DNA of 64,000 bases from Mesostigma viride (Eukaryota > Streptophyta > Mesostigmatophyceae > Mesostigmatales > Mesostigmataceae), in assembly GCA_009746045.1 (NCBI GenBank), contig RPFO01000076.1, positions 3,974,920-4,038,919 of the forward strand, given 5' to 3'. A program made the position numbers and the translations under genes. Below are positions 1-10,262 of the stretch, in pieces (position 1 is the first letter of the stretch; the number at the start of each line of letters is the position of its first letter). The notes below the pieces were generated by a model that was given only the letters and a program-made list of their open reading frames with translations, searched no databases and had not been told where the DNA came from.

Positions 1-620
1 ATGATGTCTTGATGCAAGTAGGTCACAAAGCCATCACCAAAACTCTCCAGGAAGGCCCTCCCCTTATCTTGCACTCCTTGGATCTCCACAAAACCATTCA
101 CATCCAAGCTATGATGGATAGTTCCATGGAGTCCAGGCAGATTACCAAGTTGCAGGCAAGGGAGTCAGGCTTGTATTTTGTGCAGAATGATGATGCACCC
201 CTGTCTCTCATTTCATGGTACAGCCGGTTGCATAGACGCAAGGCTGTCAGCAGCAATGCTGCTGAGTGCAGGGCAGTGGTGTCAGCAGTGCTTCATGCCA
301 GGTACTTGAATCATGTGCTGGTTTGGTTGCAGATGCAGGCAGGCAGCAATGCTGGGGTGGTGGCACACTTGCTCACTGACAGTCAGTCAGTCCTCAGTTT
401 CCTTGCTAACCCCTATGCTGTGCACACTGATCTTGACTGGGTGGTCCTTAAACAGGAGTCCACCTACTGGGAGTCCACCCGTCACGTGGAGGACAAACAC
501 AACGCTGCTGATGCACTCACTAAAGTGCCTCAGCAGGCAGCTGATCAATATCAGCTGTTGTACCACTTGATGAACCCGTATGGTAAGCAGGCAACCCTGC
601 CCCATCGGGGGGACGCCTAG
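1..620 (+). CDS. RNase H domain, 3' end of family I pol (copy A, partial)
   Basis: This is the C-terminal RNase H of an LTR-retrotransposon Pol, which removes the RNA strand of the RNA/DNA hybrid during reverse transcription. The frame is open to the left window edge, so only the end is seen. Candidate catalytic residues are D in MMDSSMES, E in AECRAV, D in LLTDSQS and the C-terminal H..D..NAADALTK. The last is the usual end of Ty1/copia RNase H. The same block recurs at 8,215-8,823 and 20,034-20,903, which ties the three copies into one family. The reading frame is intact here, unlike copy B. Stop at 618-620. Confidence 0.8.
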   Translation, partial: DVLMQVGHKAITKTLQEGPPLILHSLDLHKTIHIQAMMDSSMESRQITKLQARESGLYFVQNDDAPLSLISWYSRLHRRKAVSSNAAECRAVVSAVLHARYLNHVLVWLQMQAGSNAGVVAHLLTDSQSVLSFLANPYAVHTDLDWVVLKQESTYWESTRHVEDKHNAADALTKVPQQAADQYQLLYHLMNPYGKQATLPHRGDA

Positions 621-1689
621 CAGGGTCCTGTTCACCAGGGCCGCCTAGGTAACCCAGTACCCCTTGGGCAGGTCCAAGGGGTAGGTTGTGGCTTTCAGCA
701 AGGGGGGTTGGTTGGAGTCTGTTTTCATGCATCTGCGTGCCCTATGCCAATAAAATCTGTTTCGATTTTTTCAACACCATGGAATTTCGTTATGCCCACC
801 TTCATAGGTGGGCAGGGGATGTATCTCACATTCTTTTCTCCACTAGGGTTGTATGCCTTGGTGGATTGGCCTTGAGCTCAGTGGCTCAGGTGCCTCCCAT
901 TCAAGTGGAGGGTCAAAGCTCCCTTGACAGGTGGTTACCCAGGACCCCAGTTCACTGTGGATCTCCTGGGCCACCTGGCCTCACTGCTCAGTGGCAGTAA
1001 AGGCATGGGTGCTGTCATGTTGTCTAGTACAACGTGCTCAGCACAGGTGCAGGATGAAATATTCCTGTCACCTGTCACCAGGAATTCAGCCACCACTGTG
1101 CAGGGCAGGGGTGGCTGGTCCTCACACGTTGTGCAGGTGCAACGTGGACAGGTCCAGGATGTCATAGTCCTGTCACCTGTCACTAGGACTTCAGCCCCCT
1201 CTGTGCAGGGCAGGGGTGGCTGGTCCTCCCATGTTGTGCAGGTGCAACATGGACAGTGCAGGGTGAAATAAACCTGTCTTCTGTCACTCCTCAGGTTGCA
1301 GGTAACCTGAGCTCAGTGGACCCAGCCTGGCTGGGTATTCTTTTCTCTGAGTGGGCGATGATGATGGAACAACATGGAACCTCTTAAACGGTTACCTTGG
1401 CATTGATACAATGGCTCTCTTGGCTGGTGATGCACTCCCTGGATAGGCAGACAGGCATAGCTATCTCCCTTGTGAGGTCGCGAGGAGGAGGAACTCCCCG
1501 GGCATGTTGAGCTAAACGTGATACCATCACAAGTATTGCACGAGTTCTGGGGCCCATCTTTTTCAGTCCAGATGTTGCAGTATGGGTGTCAGTTGCTCAG
1601 CACCTCAGTCAGCTTGGAGTCAGTCTCCTAGCTGGGCAGGATCAGGCTTGAAGTCGCTAGCCTTCAACCTGAAAGGAAAACATAATGGG
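621..1689 (+). other. 3' untranslated region of family I copy A
   Basis: This non-coding stretch lies between the RNase H stop and the LTR start. It has an AATAAA-type signal near 750 and a 105-bp tandem repeat (listed separately). It ends in a purine-rich tract (GAAAGGAAAACATAATGGG) directly before AGTTAG, as in copies B and C. Its length, about 1.07 kb, resembles the 1.01-kb 3' region of copy C. No open frame looks coding. Confidence 0.6.
1046..1290 (+). repeat. 105-bp tandem repeat in the 3' UTR of copy A
   Basis: Two full units (1046-1150 and 1151-1255) and a partial third begin with GGTGCAGGATG or GGTCCAGGATG and share the GGGCAGGGGTGGCTGGTCCTC core. They differ by scattered substitutions, so the duplication is not brand new. 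Confidence 0.8.
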
Positions 1690-2058
1690 AGTTAGATGAG
1701 ATGCTTAGGCTGACACACGGATTTCCGGCCTGCGCGCCGCGTATTGCCTACCGCGGCTGAGCGGGACACCTCAGTACTGTACGGCAGGGTGTACGGTACT
1801 GCGGTGTCATGTGGACTGACGTGCAGTTAGGGCCAGACTGTTCCTAGGCTCTAGTTCGACCCGCCAGATCCGGGTTATCCGGGTCTGACGGGCCGAGTGC
1901 AGTTGATGCTAGTGACGTGGTCGCATGGCATTGCAGTGTACAGTTGTCCACTGGTAGGTGCTGCAGGTAGCACTGCCATAGGCATATAGGCGTAGCACTG
2001 GGGAGTGCCGCAGCACCCGAGTTTGCCCAGACGTTCCATTCTGAGCCCTCAAGCTTAC
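1690..2058 (+). mobile_element. Putative LTR of family I (copy A / start of copy B)
   Basis: The left end is AGTTAG directly after a purine-rich tract, the same arrangement as the proven 3' LTR of copy C. The right end is not fixed. I place it near 2058 because the next bases resemble the bases just after the left LTR of copy C (CGTATTATTG there, TTGTATTATTG here). The sequence differs from the LTRs of copies B and C, so it is a separate subfamily. It could serve as the 3' LTR of A, the 5' LTR of B, or both. Confidence 0.45.
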
Positions 2059-2154
2059 ACTACTCTCATTGTATTATTGCTAATACAACCATCGTTCCCT
2101 TTCAGCTTTCGGCAGTTGTCCATCGTCGTTAGACTCGTTCCAACTGAGGAGGCC

Positions 2155-3031
2155 TCAGGTACGGGGCTCTCTAAAAAGCAGATGCAGTCGCTGGTGGCCC
2201 AGGTAAAGGCGGTGTTTGGGGGGGATAAAAACAAAAACAATAAAAGTGGGGGAGGTGGAAACAAGGGGGGGGGGAAGAATAATAACAACAAAAACAGAAA
2301 ACAAAGTGGGGGAGCTAGCAAGCCAGGGGGTGCTAAGCCAGCAGGGGGGGACAAGAGGTTGCCTCATGACCCCACCAAACATTGTACTAGGTGCCTTTGT
2401 AAGGAGCACCTAAAGGATGATTGCTGGAAGGGCAAACCCGACTATGGTTCTGACGTGGATGTTTGTCCTGGATGTTGGAAAACACGTCACCCCATTGCAG
2501 CAGGAGCGCGCTGCACGGCTCCCAGGCACAACAAGAACACGCCAGGGCTCTACAATCGCGCGGGGGCAGCAGACCGGGGAGACACCTGTAAGCTACCCTC
2601 ACCATTTTTCACAAATGGTTTCCTGTTACCTTCTGTCTGCCAAGTGTTGCCTGAGTGTGAGGATGTGGATTGGGATGTGGCATATGATATGACACTGTCA
2701 CACATGATGCGTGACCCCACCATAGCTTCCCTTAGTGCAGCAGCAGAAAAGGTAATCACGTATGGTGCTCTAGCAGAGCAACTGCACAAGGTTATGGGCC
2801 ATGAGGCTGTGGCTGAAAGGCTAGCCAATAAAATACAAGGCCATGATCTGGAACAGATGTGCAGGCACGTACGTAAGCACTGTGAGCAATGTCAGCTGTA
2901 TGCTCCTAAGCTCAGGAAATGGCATGTGGCCACACCACCACTGGCTAGAGGCAAACTGGTTGGGGATGTTATACACGTGGTGAAGGACACGGTATACTAC
3001 CTAGTGTCCATGTTCCCAAGAAAAGTCCTTA
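2155..3031 (+). pseudogene. Gag nucleocapsid to integrase N-terminus, copy B (broken)
   Basis: The frame holds a Lys/Asn/Gly-rich linker (about 2,218-2,360), then a CX2CX4HX4C knuckle (CTRCLCKEHLKDDC, about 2,390) that would bind RNA, and a second Cys/His cluster (CPGCWKTRH). An integrase-type zinc finger with H..H and HCEQC follows around 2,780-2,900. Gag and the integrase N-terminus share one frame here with no intervening stop, whereas copy C has a UGA between them. The frame is cut by the 3,032-4,741 insertion, and one further base shift is needed to resume at 4,745. Confidence 0.6.
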
Positions 3032-4741
3032 TTTTAGGACCAGTTTGAATTAAAAAATATATGTGCAGACATCAAATTTTGACCCTGGCATTTTTACCAC
3101 TGACAGATAACACACTTTTTGAATTTTGGACAAAAACCTGGGTTCAAATAATTACATTTAGTGCCTGAATGGACCCTGGCCCATGGCAGGCCTCGAACCG
3201 CGAATTTGGTCAAAATGAGAATTTAGGACCAATAGGACCAATTAGTGTCAACGCATGACCATGCTATCCACACGGTCCCTTGAGCATCTTACAAGCGCTA
3301 GGGGACCCTACGAGGCCTTGGGATGGCGGGGCAGCGTATAACAAGGCCATACCCTGCTGTGGCTGCCTCTATATATACGCGTGCTTAACGGTGTCACAGA
3401 TGGTGCAGGTAATGCAATATACGGTTGCATGGTTGCTGAGGTTCACCGGCTTGAACATGGCCCACCCCTTGCGGTAAACTTTCTCTAAGCATATGCCAAA
3501 CCTTCTTTGACATCACGGACATGCTGGCCACCACCCAGCGATGAAAAAACATTGCATTTGCATTGCAACTAACACATGAATGCAGCCAAATCAAGTTACA
3601 GAACAACGTTGTGCTAACATGCAACGCTTTGTGAGCGAATTCATGGTGCATGTAACACGTAAACCATATTGTATATACTGTCTGAGAACACCCTGAACGA
3701 CTGCAGGCCATAGGACCATGGTTTATAACTAACACATGAGTAAAACTGCTCTTACGCATGTGTGTTTTAGCTGCAGCGGACGACGAAGATAGAGACGTAA
3801 AAAATTGTATGACGTAAACCAACTATGTGTGACAGTTATGTGCACAGAGAGCGTCCCCTCTTTTTAGGCATAGCTTACTGACTCAAAACACCACGACAGC
3901 GTTGCCAGTTACACTCATGATCTAGGGCGCCCCGGCACGTACCTGCTACTTACGTCGCCTCATTCCAGATGGTTGCAAAAAAGTCGCTGAAATCCGCAGC
4001 GAGGTCAGCTTTCCGAGAGCTGAGCGCACCAAAGCTGGCCAACCGGTTCGAAAATGATGTAAACCACGCTTGTGCTGCGTTCTAGGTCCAAGAAATACCG
4101 AAAGTGAAGACCTATAAGGTGCGCTCGCTGCCCAGCCTGAACGTCCCTAAAACATGGTCGACAATGGAAATCGGGCAAGAATGTCACGGCCCAGGCGCTC
4201 CCATGTCAAATACTCCGTTTATAAACTCCAGACTATAATCAAAATCGTCCAAAAAAAATTCATGGCTTGATTCGCACCACCATTGCTAATACACTAACAT
4301 GTTTGTGCCAAAATTGACCCTCCGCGAGCAGGCGATCTGCGACCCATTTGTGTTGTGCCGCTGTGCTACAGCGCTACACATAAAAACTTGCGCAGAAAAT
4401 TTCACAGCCTTTAAGCATAATTAACGACCTTTCGTTTTTGCTACTGGGCGCCCGAAATAATAAACGCACGTGAAAACGCCGGCCACGATTGTCAGGTCGC
4501 CATATCCACCTCAGATCATTCCCGCACCCACTTTTTCGCTCCAAAATCGGTAATATTTTTGGTCGAGGTACCTACTTTCCCGCCATTATACCCGGTACCC
4601 GGGTACGGAATCCGGGTACCATGTGCCGGTACCACGGGTCGGGTACATCATGCCGGGTACGGTCCACATGGGGTACGGTCCATATAGTGACCCCCCCCCC
4701 CCGGTACCTCGGTTATAGTAAATTGGTGACAAAGTCCTAAA
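3032..4741. mobile_element. Non-autonomous DNA transposon, Harbinger-like by TTA target
   Basis: About 1.7 kb without a convincing ORF interrupts the integrase of copy B. The ends are inverted: TTTTAGGACC on the left, GTCCTAAA on the right (TIR core TTTAGGAC). TTA is duplicated at 3029-3031 and 4742-4744, as expected of PIF/Harbinger elements. Near the right end is a GGTACC/GGGTACGG-rich patch (about 4,586-4,710) with a 14-C run. The superfamily is inferred from the TSD only; no transposase is present. Confidence 0.55.
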
Positions 4742-4744
4742 TTA

Positions 4745-5470
4745 AGGACCGTGGGAGGCTTAACACTAGTCATAAAGGATGCCTGGTCAAGGTTTGTGGT
4801 AGTGGAGCCTCTGCCTGGAATGGATAAAGAGCAGCTGCACAGAGCTTTACAGATAGCCTTGGCACGTTTTCACCCCATTGAAAAAGTAATGCTGGATCAG
4901 CAGTTTCTCTGCATCCAGGACAGGAATGATCTGCCCAAGATAGAAGTGTCTGGACTGGGGCTCAAGATCATGAACATCAGGGGTTGGTAGAACGTACCAT
5001 GAGAGCCATCAGGCATGTGATAAGAAAAATGCCATCCAGGTTGGCTGACTCTGGTAGCTATGCTGACAGGGCATCTTGGGCAGCAGGGGTGAAGTCCTAC
5101 CCAGCTAAACGCCAAACCAATAATGTCCTCACCTTTTGGGGAAATCACCCCAACTGGCCTTCAGTCAGGCAGCCATGCTTCAGAGGTGCACACTCACTAC
5201 AACACACAAAGGCAGCACTTAGCCAAGTTGCTGGCAAAGAAAGACAAAAATAATGCCAGGCCTGTGTTTGAAGTGGGGGACCATGTGTTGTTTTTCAGAG
5301 AGGGTGACAGAGGAAGAGCACACTCTGCCAGATGGCACGGTCCAGCTGTAGTCACTAAAATTCATGAAGAAGGGACTGCAGTCACTATACAACATGACAG
5401 AGAGCGTGTGGTCACAGCAAGCATAGACTCAAGCTTTATTACCCACCACTGGCAGACGTGTCAGGGGTAG
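4745..5470 (+). pseudogene. Integrase core and C-terminal domain, copy B (broken)
   Basis: Pieces in different frames give an integrase: IKDAWSRFVVVEPL (strand after the first Asp), MLDQQF (second Asp, codon 4895) and HQGLVERTMR (Glu, codon 4990). The Asp-Glu spacing is about 31 residues, as in copy C, rather than the usual 35. From 5,123 a small-barrel C-terminal domain follows (FEVGDHVLFF ... RWHGPAVVTKI). The enzyme would insert cDNA into the genome, but frameshifts near 4,950-5,130 make it non-functional. Confidence 0.6.
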
Positions 5471-5749
5471 AATTCTTGGACATGGATTCAGAGCAGGAGT
5501 CTGGTGGATTGATCTCACCCAATGAATTGGCTAGGGACGTCATTGATGCAAGCACTAGTACCACAGTAGAAGCTCCTGTATTCCTCAGTAGTAGTGCAGC
5601 CCCACTACAATTAACCCAATAGTCCACCTGGGCAGGAGGAAGGTGCACAGGGTGAGCAGCAGGTAGCCCCTCCCTCACACCTGGAGGAGTCACAAGAGAG
5701 AGCAGATCCTGTCGTTCCCAGGAAGTCATTTGCTGAGATTCTTAAGGCC

Positions 5750-6199
5750 TTGCACAAGGCACACAACACTAAAGCAGTTGTGGCAACAGGTACAGCACAA
5801 GTCAATGCTGTAGGGGATGCAGGTCAAGATCCTAGTATTTTGGCTGTAGACACCCAAGCACAGGTGAGTATCATCAGTGCAGCAGCTGTATCTGGTCTGA
5901 AAATGAAGGCCTCACCATGGGCTAGAGTGTCCGATTTTTCAGGCAAAACAAAAATGCAGGTCAAAGGTCAGGTGAGCATTCAAATCTTGGGTATGCCCAC
6001 TCCATTTCAAGTGGTTGAGGGTTATTCAGGGAATGCTCTGTTAGGGGAACCTTTTGTATCTTACCCTGGTGTTGTCATCTCAGCTGGGAGGTTGAGTGTG
6101 GCAGGGGTAGGACAGGTACCTCTAGATCATTTTATAATCCCTTTGAGCCAGATTAGCACTGGGTTGGATGCTGCCATCAATGCAGTTAAGCCCAAGTAG
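5750..6199 (+). CDS. Retropepsin-like aspartic protease domain, copy B
   Basis: The frame carries AVDTQAQVSII, which fits the D-T/S-x-A active-site strand of retroviral-type proteases with Gln in the Gly position, then a hydrophobic second half (SIQILGMPTPFQVVEGY ... ALLGEPF). Copy C has the aligned block EVDTNSQVSVI. It lies downstream of integrase and upstream of RT, which is not the standard Ty1/copia order. It would normally be part of the Pol polyprotein. In this copy it stands alone between stops. Confidence 0.55.
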   Translation: MHKAHNTKAVVATGTAQVNAVGDAGQDPSILAVDTQAQVSIISAAAVSGLKMKASPWARVSDFSGKTKMQVKGQVSIQILGMPTPFQVVEGYSGNALLGEPFVSYPGVVISAGRLSVAGVGQVPLDHFIIPLSQISTGLDAAINAVKPK

Positions 6200-6334
6200 T
6201 TACCTCCCAGGTCAGGAACCATGTGTGGAAGACCTCATACACTCTCAAAAGCTACACCCTTCAGCGTTTGGGCTTGGTAGATGGGATGTTGCATCCATGT
6301 CTCCCCTGTCCTATGATGATATTGTACGGGACTG

Positions 6335-7252
6335 AGTTACGTTAAATAGTGTCGAAACCTTTTGCCGCCTGAGGCAAATCGGTCCGTAACACTATTTTGC
6401 CCGGAATAACCACTTCCGAGCACCCAAGTTAATTCGGCCGAATTAACTTGGGTGCTCGGAAGTGGTTATTCCGGGCAAAATAGTGTTACGGACCGATTTG
6501 CCTCAGGCGGCAAAAGGTTTCGACACTATTTAACCTAACTAAAACCTGGCCTCGTGGAGGGGGGACGAAGAGCCCGAGACATCCGCCTAGGCCGCTGAGC
6601 ACGCACCACTAAATGCGCCGGAGCTGCCTCAGTGAGGATTCGAACCCCTGACCTCCAAGGTGCACAGGTTTTAGTTACGTTAAATAGTGCCGGAACCTTT
6701 TGCCGCCTGAGGCAAATCGGTCCGTAACACTATTTTGCCCGGAATAACCACTTCCGAGCACCCAAGTTAATTCGGCCGAATTAACTTGGGTGCTCGGAAG
6801 TGGTTATTCCGGGCAAAATAGTGTTCCGGCCCGATTTGCCTCAGTGGGCAAAAGGTTCCGGCACTATTTAACCTAACTAAAACCTGTGCACCTTGGACAC
6901 TATTTAACTTAACTAAAACCTGTGCACCTTGGAGGTCAGGGGTTCGAATCCTCACTGAGGCAGCTCCGGCGCATTTAGTGGTGCGTGCTCAGCGGCCTAG
7001 GCGGATGTCTCGGGCTCTTCGTCCCCCCTCCACGAGGCCAGGTTTTAGTTACGTTAAATAGTGTCGAAACCTTTTGCCGCCTGAGGCAAATCGGTCCGTA
7101 ACACTATTTTGCCCGGAATAACCACTTCCGAGCACCCAAGTTAATTCGGCCGAATTAACTTGGGTGCTCGGAAGTGGTTATTCCGGGCAAAATAGTGTTA
7201 CGGACCGATTTGCCTCAGGCGGCAAAAGGTTTCGACACTATTTAACGTAACT
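6335..7252. mobile_element. Hyper-palindromic insertion: three 206-bp palindromes and two inverted arms
   Basis: Three near-perfect palindromes (6335-6540, 6673-6878, 7047-7252), each 206 bp and centred on CGGCCG, are separated by arms of 132 and 168 bp. The arms are reverse complements of each other, apart from a 36-bp duplication in the second. The unit ends AGTTACG/CGTAACT and is flanked by a 5-bp duplication GACTG (6330-6334, 7253-7257), so it moved as one piece into the RT region of copy B. The arms contain a T-loop-like GGTTCGAATCC. There is no ORF. Confidence 0.8.
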
Positions 7253-7257
7253 GACTG

Positions 7258-8220
7258 CCAGACGCAGATTGGGTTTCTTAAGTGGCTGGAGGCTTTTACC
7301 AAAGCCAGGGAGGAGTGGGTTGTTCCAGATGCACGTAGTCCCACTCACACACCACCTGTGACTCCTCTTGATGCTATGCCAGCTGGAGCCAAGAAGCTAA
7401 GGTTAAAGTTTGTGTGCAAGCATAAACCTCAGGCTGATGGGGGACCACCCATTTTCCATGCTAGGCCATGTGTCACTGAGTTCAGGGGCTCTACAGAGCT
7501 GACAGAGGCTGAGCTTTATACTCCTGGTATTCAGCAAACGTCTCTCATCAAGGTGTTGCTTTCTTTGTTTTTGCATCAGCTTAACACAGGGAAGGATTAT
7601 TTGTGTAAAGCCACAGATGTCAAAAGAGCCTTTCTAAAGGGGGACCCTGCCATAGCACAGCAGGTCTGGAGAGGTCAGGTATACAGTACGTGGTGAATAC
7701 TCCTAAGGTGTGGCACAGGGATATTGAACAACCCTTGTTGAGGCCAAACCTGGGGGTTGAAGGGTTGCAGTCAGCTCCAAAAATTTTTAGGCTGTCTGCA
7801 CAGGAGGTATTCATGAAGCTAGGGGCCACCTATGATGACATTGACCCTTGCTTGTTTGTCATCCCACACCCTGATGGAATGATGATGTTTGTCTGGCATG
7901 GGGATGATCAGTTAATCTCAGGTCCTAGAGCTGCAGTGGATGCTTTCATAGCTCAGGTGTCTGCTAGTTTTGAGATTGGCAAGCAGCTAGAGCTGGGCAA
8001 GGAGCCAGTCAAGTTCTGTGGCATGATGCTTGAGTTGCAGCAGCAGCAGGGCAGCTGGGTTTGTTCCATGCAGGCCTCTGCTGAGTACATTAAGTCTTGT
8101 CTGGATGTCCTGCCTGTTTACATCACCCCTGACATGTGCCCTACCATTAGAGGCAAGCTTGGTTGGCTATGTGCTATGTACATGTGCACCCCACCTGGCT
8201 TTTGTAAGCAGGGTAGATGA
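7258..8220 (+). pseudogene. Reverse transcriptase, copy B (broken)
   Basis: Two frames joined by a shift near 7,690 cover the RT palm. Motif A is TDVKRAFLKGD, and the catalytic box is VWHGDDQLIS (Asp codons 7903 and 7906). The box is HGDD where Ty1/copia elements usually have YVDD. The RT would copy element RNA to DNA. The segment before 6,329 belongs to the same domain and is separated by the palindromic insertion. A further shift near 8,215 disconnects RNase H. Confidence 0.7.
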
Positions 8221-8823
8221 TGAGGTACTACAGGAGGTAGGGGCACGGGCAATCAAGCAGTTATTGCATGATGGTCCACCTTTGATGCTTCACTCACTGG
8301 ATCTGTTTACTCCCATTCACATCACGTGCATGATGGATAGTTCAATGGAGTCCAGGGTAGTTACCAAGGTTCAAGCCAGAGAGGCTGGATTGTTTTTCCT
8401 GCATAACCAAGGTGGGAAGAAGTCACTAGTCTCCTGGTTCAGTAGATTGCACAAGAGGAAAGCTGTGAGTAGCAATGTAGCTGAATGCAGGGCTGTGGTA
8501 TCTTCTGTCTTGCATGCAAGGTATATCAATCACTTGCTGGTCTGGCTAACTGGCTTCAACACCAGGCTGGTAGCTCTGCAGGAGTGAAAGCACATTTGCT
8601 GACTGACTCTCAATCTATCATCTCTTTCCTTGCCAATCCTTTGGCTGCTCACTCGGACCTGGATTGGATTGTGCTAAAACAGGAATGCAAGTACCTGGAG
8701 TCTAAAGCCCACGTCAGGGACAAAGACAATGCTGCAGATGCACTGACCAAGGTGCCACAAGCAGCAGGACCACAGTACCAGGTCTTGTATGGGTTGATGA
8801 ACCCTGGTTACAGTCTGAAGTGA
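8215..8823 (+). pseudogene. RNase H, copy B (broken)
   Basis: This aligns block by block with copies A and C: MMDSSMES, NVAECRAVV, LLTDSQSI and DKDNAADALTK. A frameshift near 8,555-8,587 splits it into two frames. It ends with a stop at 8,821-8,823. The catalytic Asp/Glu/Asp set is still visible, but no continuous protein remains. Confidence 0.7.
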
Positions 8824-9206
8824 CTGGCACATTGTACATGTTAGCCCATGACCCCCTGCCTAATACTGCAGCTGAAAGGCTGCAGCGGCAGCTGGGTAGT
8901 TTTCTGACAGTGTGAAGCACTGGTCTAGGAAGTTGGGACATGATGAATGTGTTATTTATTGAATAAAATTTTTGAGACACCTGTTTGGATGACCATGACA
9001 TGCTGGGGCCTTGAGCACCCATCTCACTCAGTTAAGAAACCATGCTTGAGACATGGGGCCTTTTTAATGCATCTCTTGTACATGTGTGAGGTGACCTTGG
9101 GGTCCTAGTAGGTTATCTGACAGTTTTTCTAAGGCATTGGGAATGGCTGCGTCCATTTGATGGCTATGTGTGTTTCTGTTGAAACCCAAAGAAAACTTAA
9201 AGTGGG
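8824..9206 (+). other. 3' untranslated region of copy B with polypurine tract
   Basis: A non-coding stretch of about 380 bp with an AATAAA-like signal near 8,961. It ends in AAAGAAAACTTAAAGTGGG, a purine-rich primer tract directly before the LTR start AGTTAG at 9,207. It is much shorter than the roughly 1-kb 3' regions of copies A and C. Confidence 0.55.
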
Positions 9207-9582
9207 AGTTAGTCTAAGTCTCCCGCCTGTAGCCTAAGTGGACACGTGCCAGCACCGCCGGCGCCCAATTGGGTACTGGGACGGTGCTGGACTAGAGCAG
9301 TCGTGGCATGGACACGTGGCTAGACTCAGTATGTGATGAGCCGGTACCTCAGTACCGGGACTGTAGTTGTCATGTTAGGACTGACTAGATCAGGTTGTAA
9401 CTGATAGGCCAGTCCGTACAGGATCAGTAAGTTAGGCTTAACTTACGCAAAGTCTGGTCATCCGCAAGTGACGGCTGACCAGCGGTATATGTGCCATTCT
9501 ATCCTAATGCCAAGGCGTCTCGTCGTTCACACCCACGCCATTTGGCATTGCCTGAGCATTTCCAGCTCTGTGTTTCCCATAA
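9207..9582 (+). mobile_element. Putative 3' LTR of family I copy B
   Basis: It starts AGTTAGTCTAAG right after a polypurine tract. The right boundary is a guess (CATAACT near 9,578). No second copy lies in the window, so length and TSD cannot be checked. A TATA-like GGTATATG lies near 9,483. Confidence 0.4.
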
Positions 9583-10262
9583 CTACCTTGAGGGGTGAGA
9601 CATGTCTCTGGTGTGGGAATGTCTGACATTGTCTCTGATGGAGAGATGTCTATCTGGGGTTTTCATCTCAGTCTGAGGTTTCCCCAGATCTGTGGTTTGT
9701 GGGCGGGGTTCGATTCCCTGGTGCCGTCTTAAGGCGGAGTTTCACGGACTGGCTGACCCATCCATCATGCTGATGAGGTGGCGACAGGTCCCCTGATTTT
9801 CCACGGTTGGAGTGAGTATAGGAGCTTGTGTGTCTGCATGTGCTTTGCGTAGATGTTGTATCTGGTTCGATATAAGGGGCAGCTGACCGGCGCCGACTCC
9901 CGTCAGGGGGTCAGCAATGTTTTCTGATGAGCTGTTGTGGGTGATCTGTGGGGTTTCGCCTAAGGTCCTGAAGGTTGTATACTTCTCAAGTTCTTCACTG
10001 AACACCTATGGGCTGCCACAGTTGGCCAACCTCTTGTACATGGGTAACACAACGAGCCTCCCAGGAAGGGATAGGGACTCGTTGTAATTTGTTTGTGCTC
10101 CTGAACCAGTATGGGTGCTATGTACATATAATAAGGAATCCAAGCTGACTGTCATGCCCAGAGGGTTGTGACTTGTAGTCGGGGAGGATGTCCAGTACCC
10201 ATTGTGTGTGTTTGTATGTAGACTTGTGTGAGCTGCTACAGCTCAAGAAAAGAAAGGATTGG
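9583..10262 (+). other. Remnant 3' region of another family I copy
   Basis: This non-coding stretch ends in AAGAAAAGAAAGGATTGG, nearly the same tract that precedes the 3' LTR of copy C, and then AGTTAAC. It contains a T-arm-like hairpin (GGGGTTCGATTCCC, about 9,703-9,717). A similar hairpin sits about 500 bp before the copy C tract. I read it as the 3' end of a truncated element. Confidence 0.4.

Larger units (their letters stand above)
2058..9206 (+). mobile_element. Family I LTR retrotransposon copy B, degraded internal region
   Basis: The domain order read off the sequence is Gag zinc knuckles, integrase zinc finger, integrase core, integrase C-terminal barrel, aspartic protease, reverse transcriptase, RNase H. 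It is interrupted by a DNA-transposon insertion (3,032-4,741), a palindromic element (6,335-7,252) and several frameshifts. The region between the LTR and the Gag knuckles is much shorter than in copy C, so the 5' part (ORF1 and most of gag) is missing. A polypurine tract and AGTTAG follow at 9,207. Confidence 0.65.

Noticed and set aside
6600-6960. Functional tRNA gene in the foldback arms
   Set aside because: Only a T-loop-like GGTTCGAATCC is present. No acceptor pairing, D-arm or anticodon arm can be built around it.
9742-10005. Minus-strand ORF with HNSSSENIADPLTG resembling the end of a gypsy RNase H
   Set aside because: Only one short motif matches and the rest has no RNase H features. 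The surrounding plus strand ends in a family I polypurine tract, so it is probably chance.
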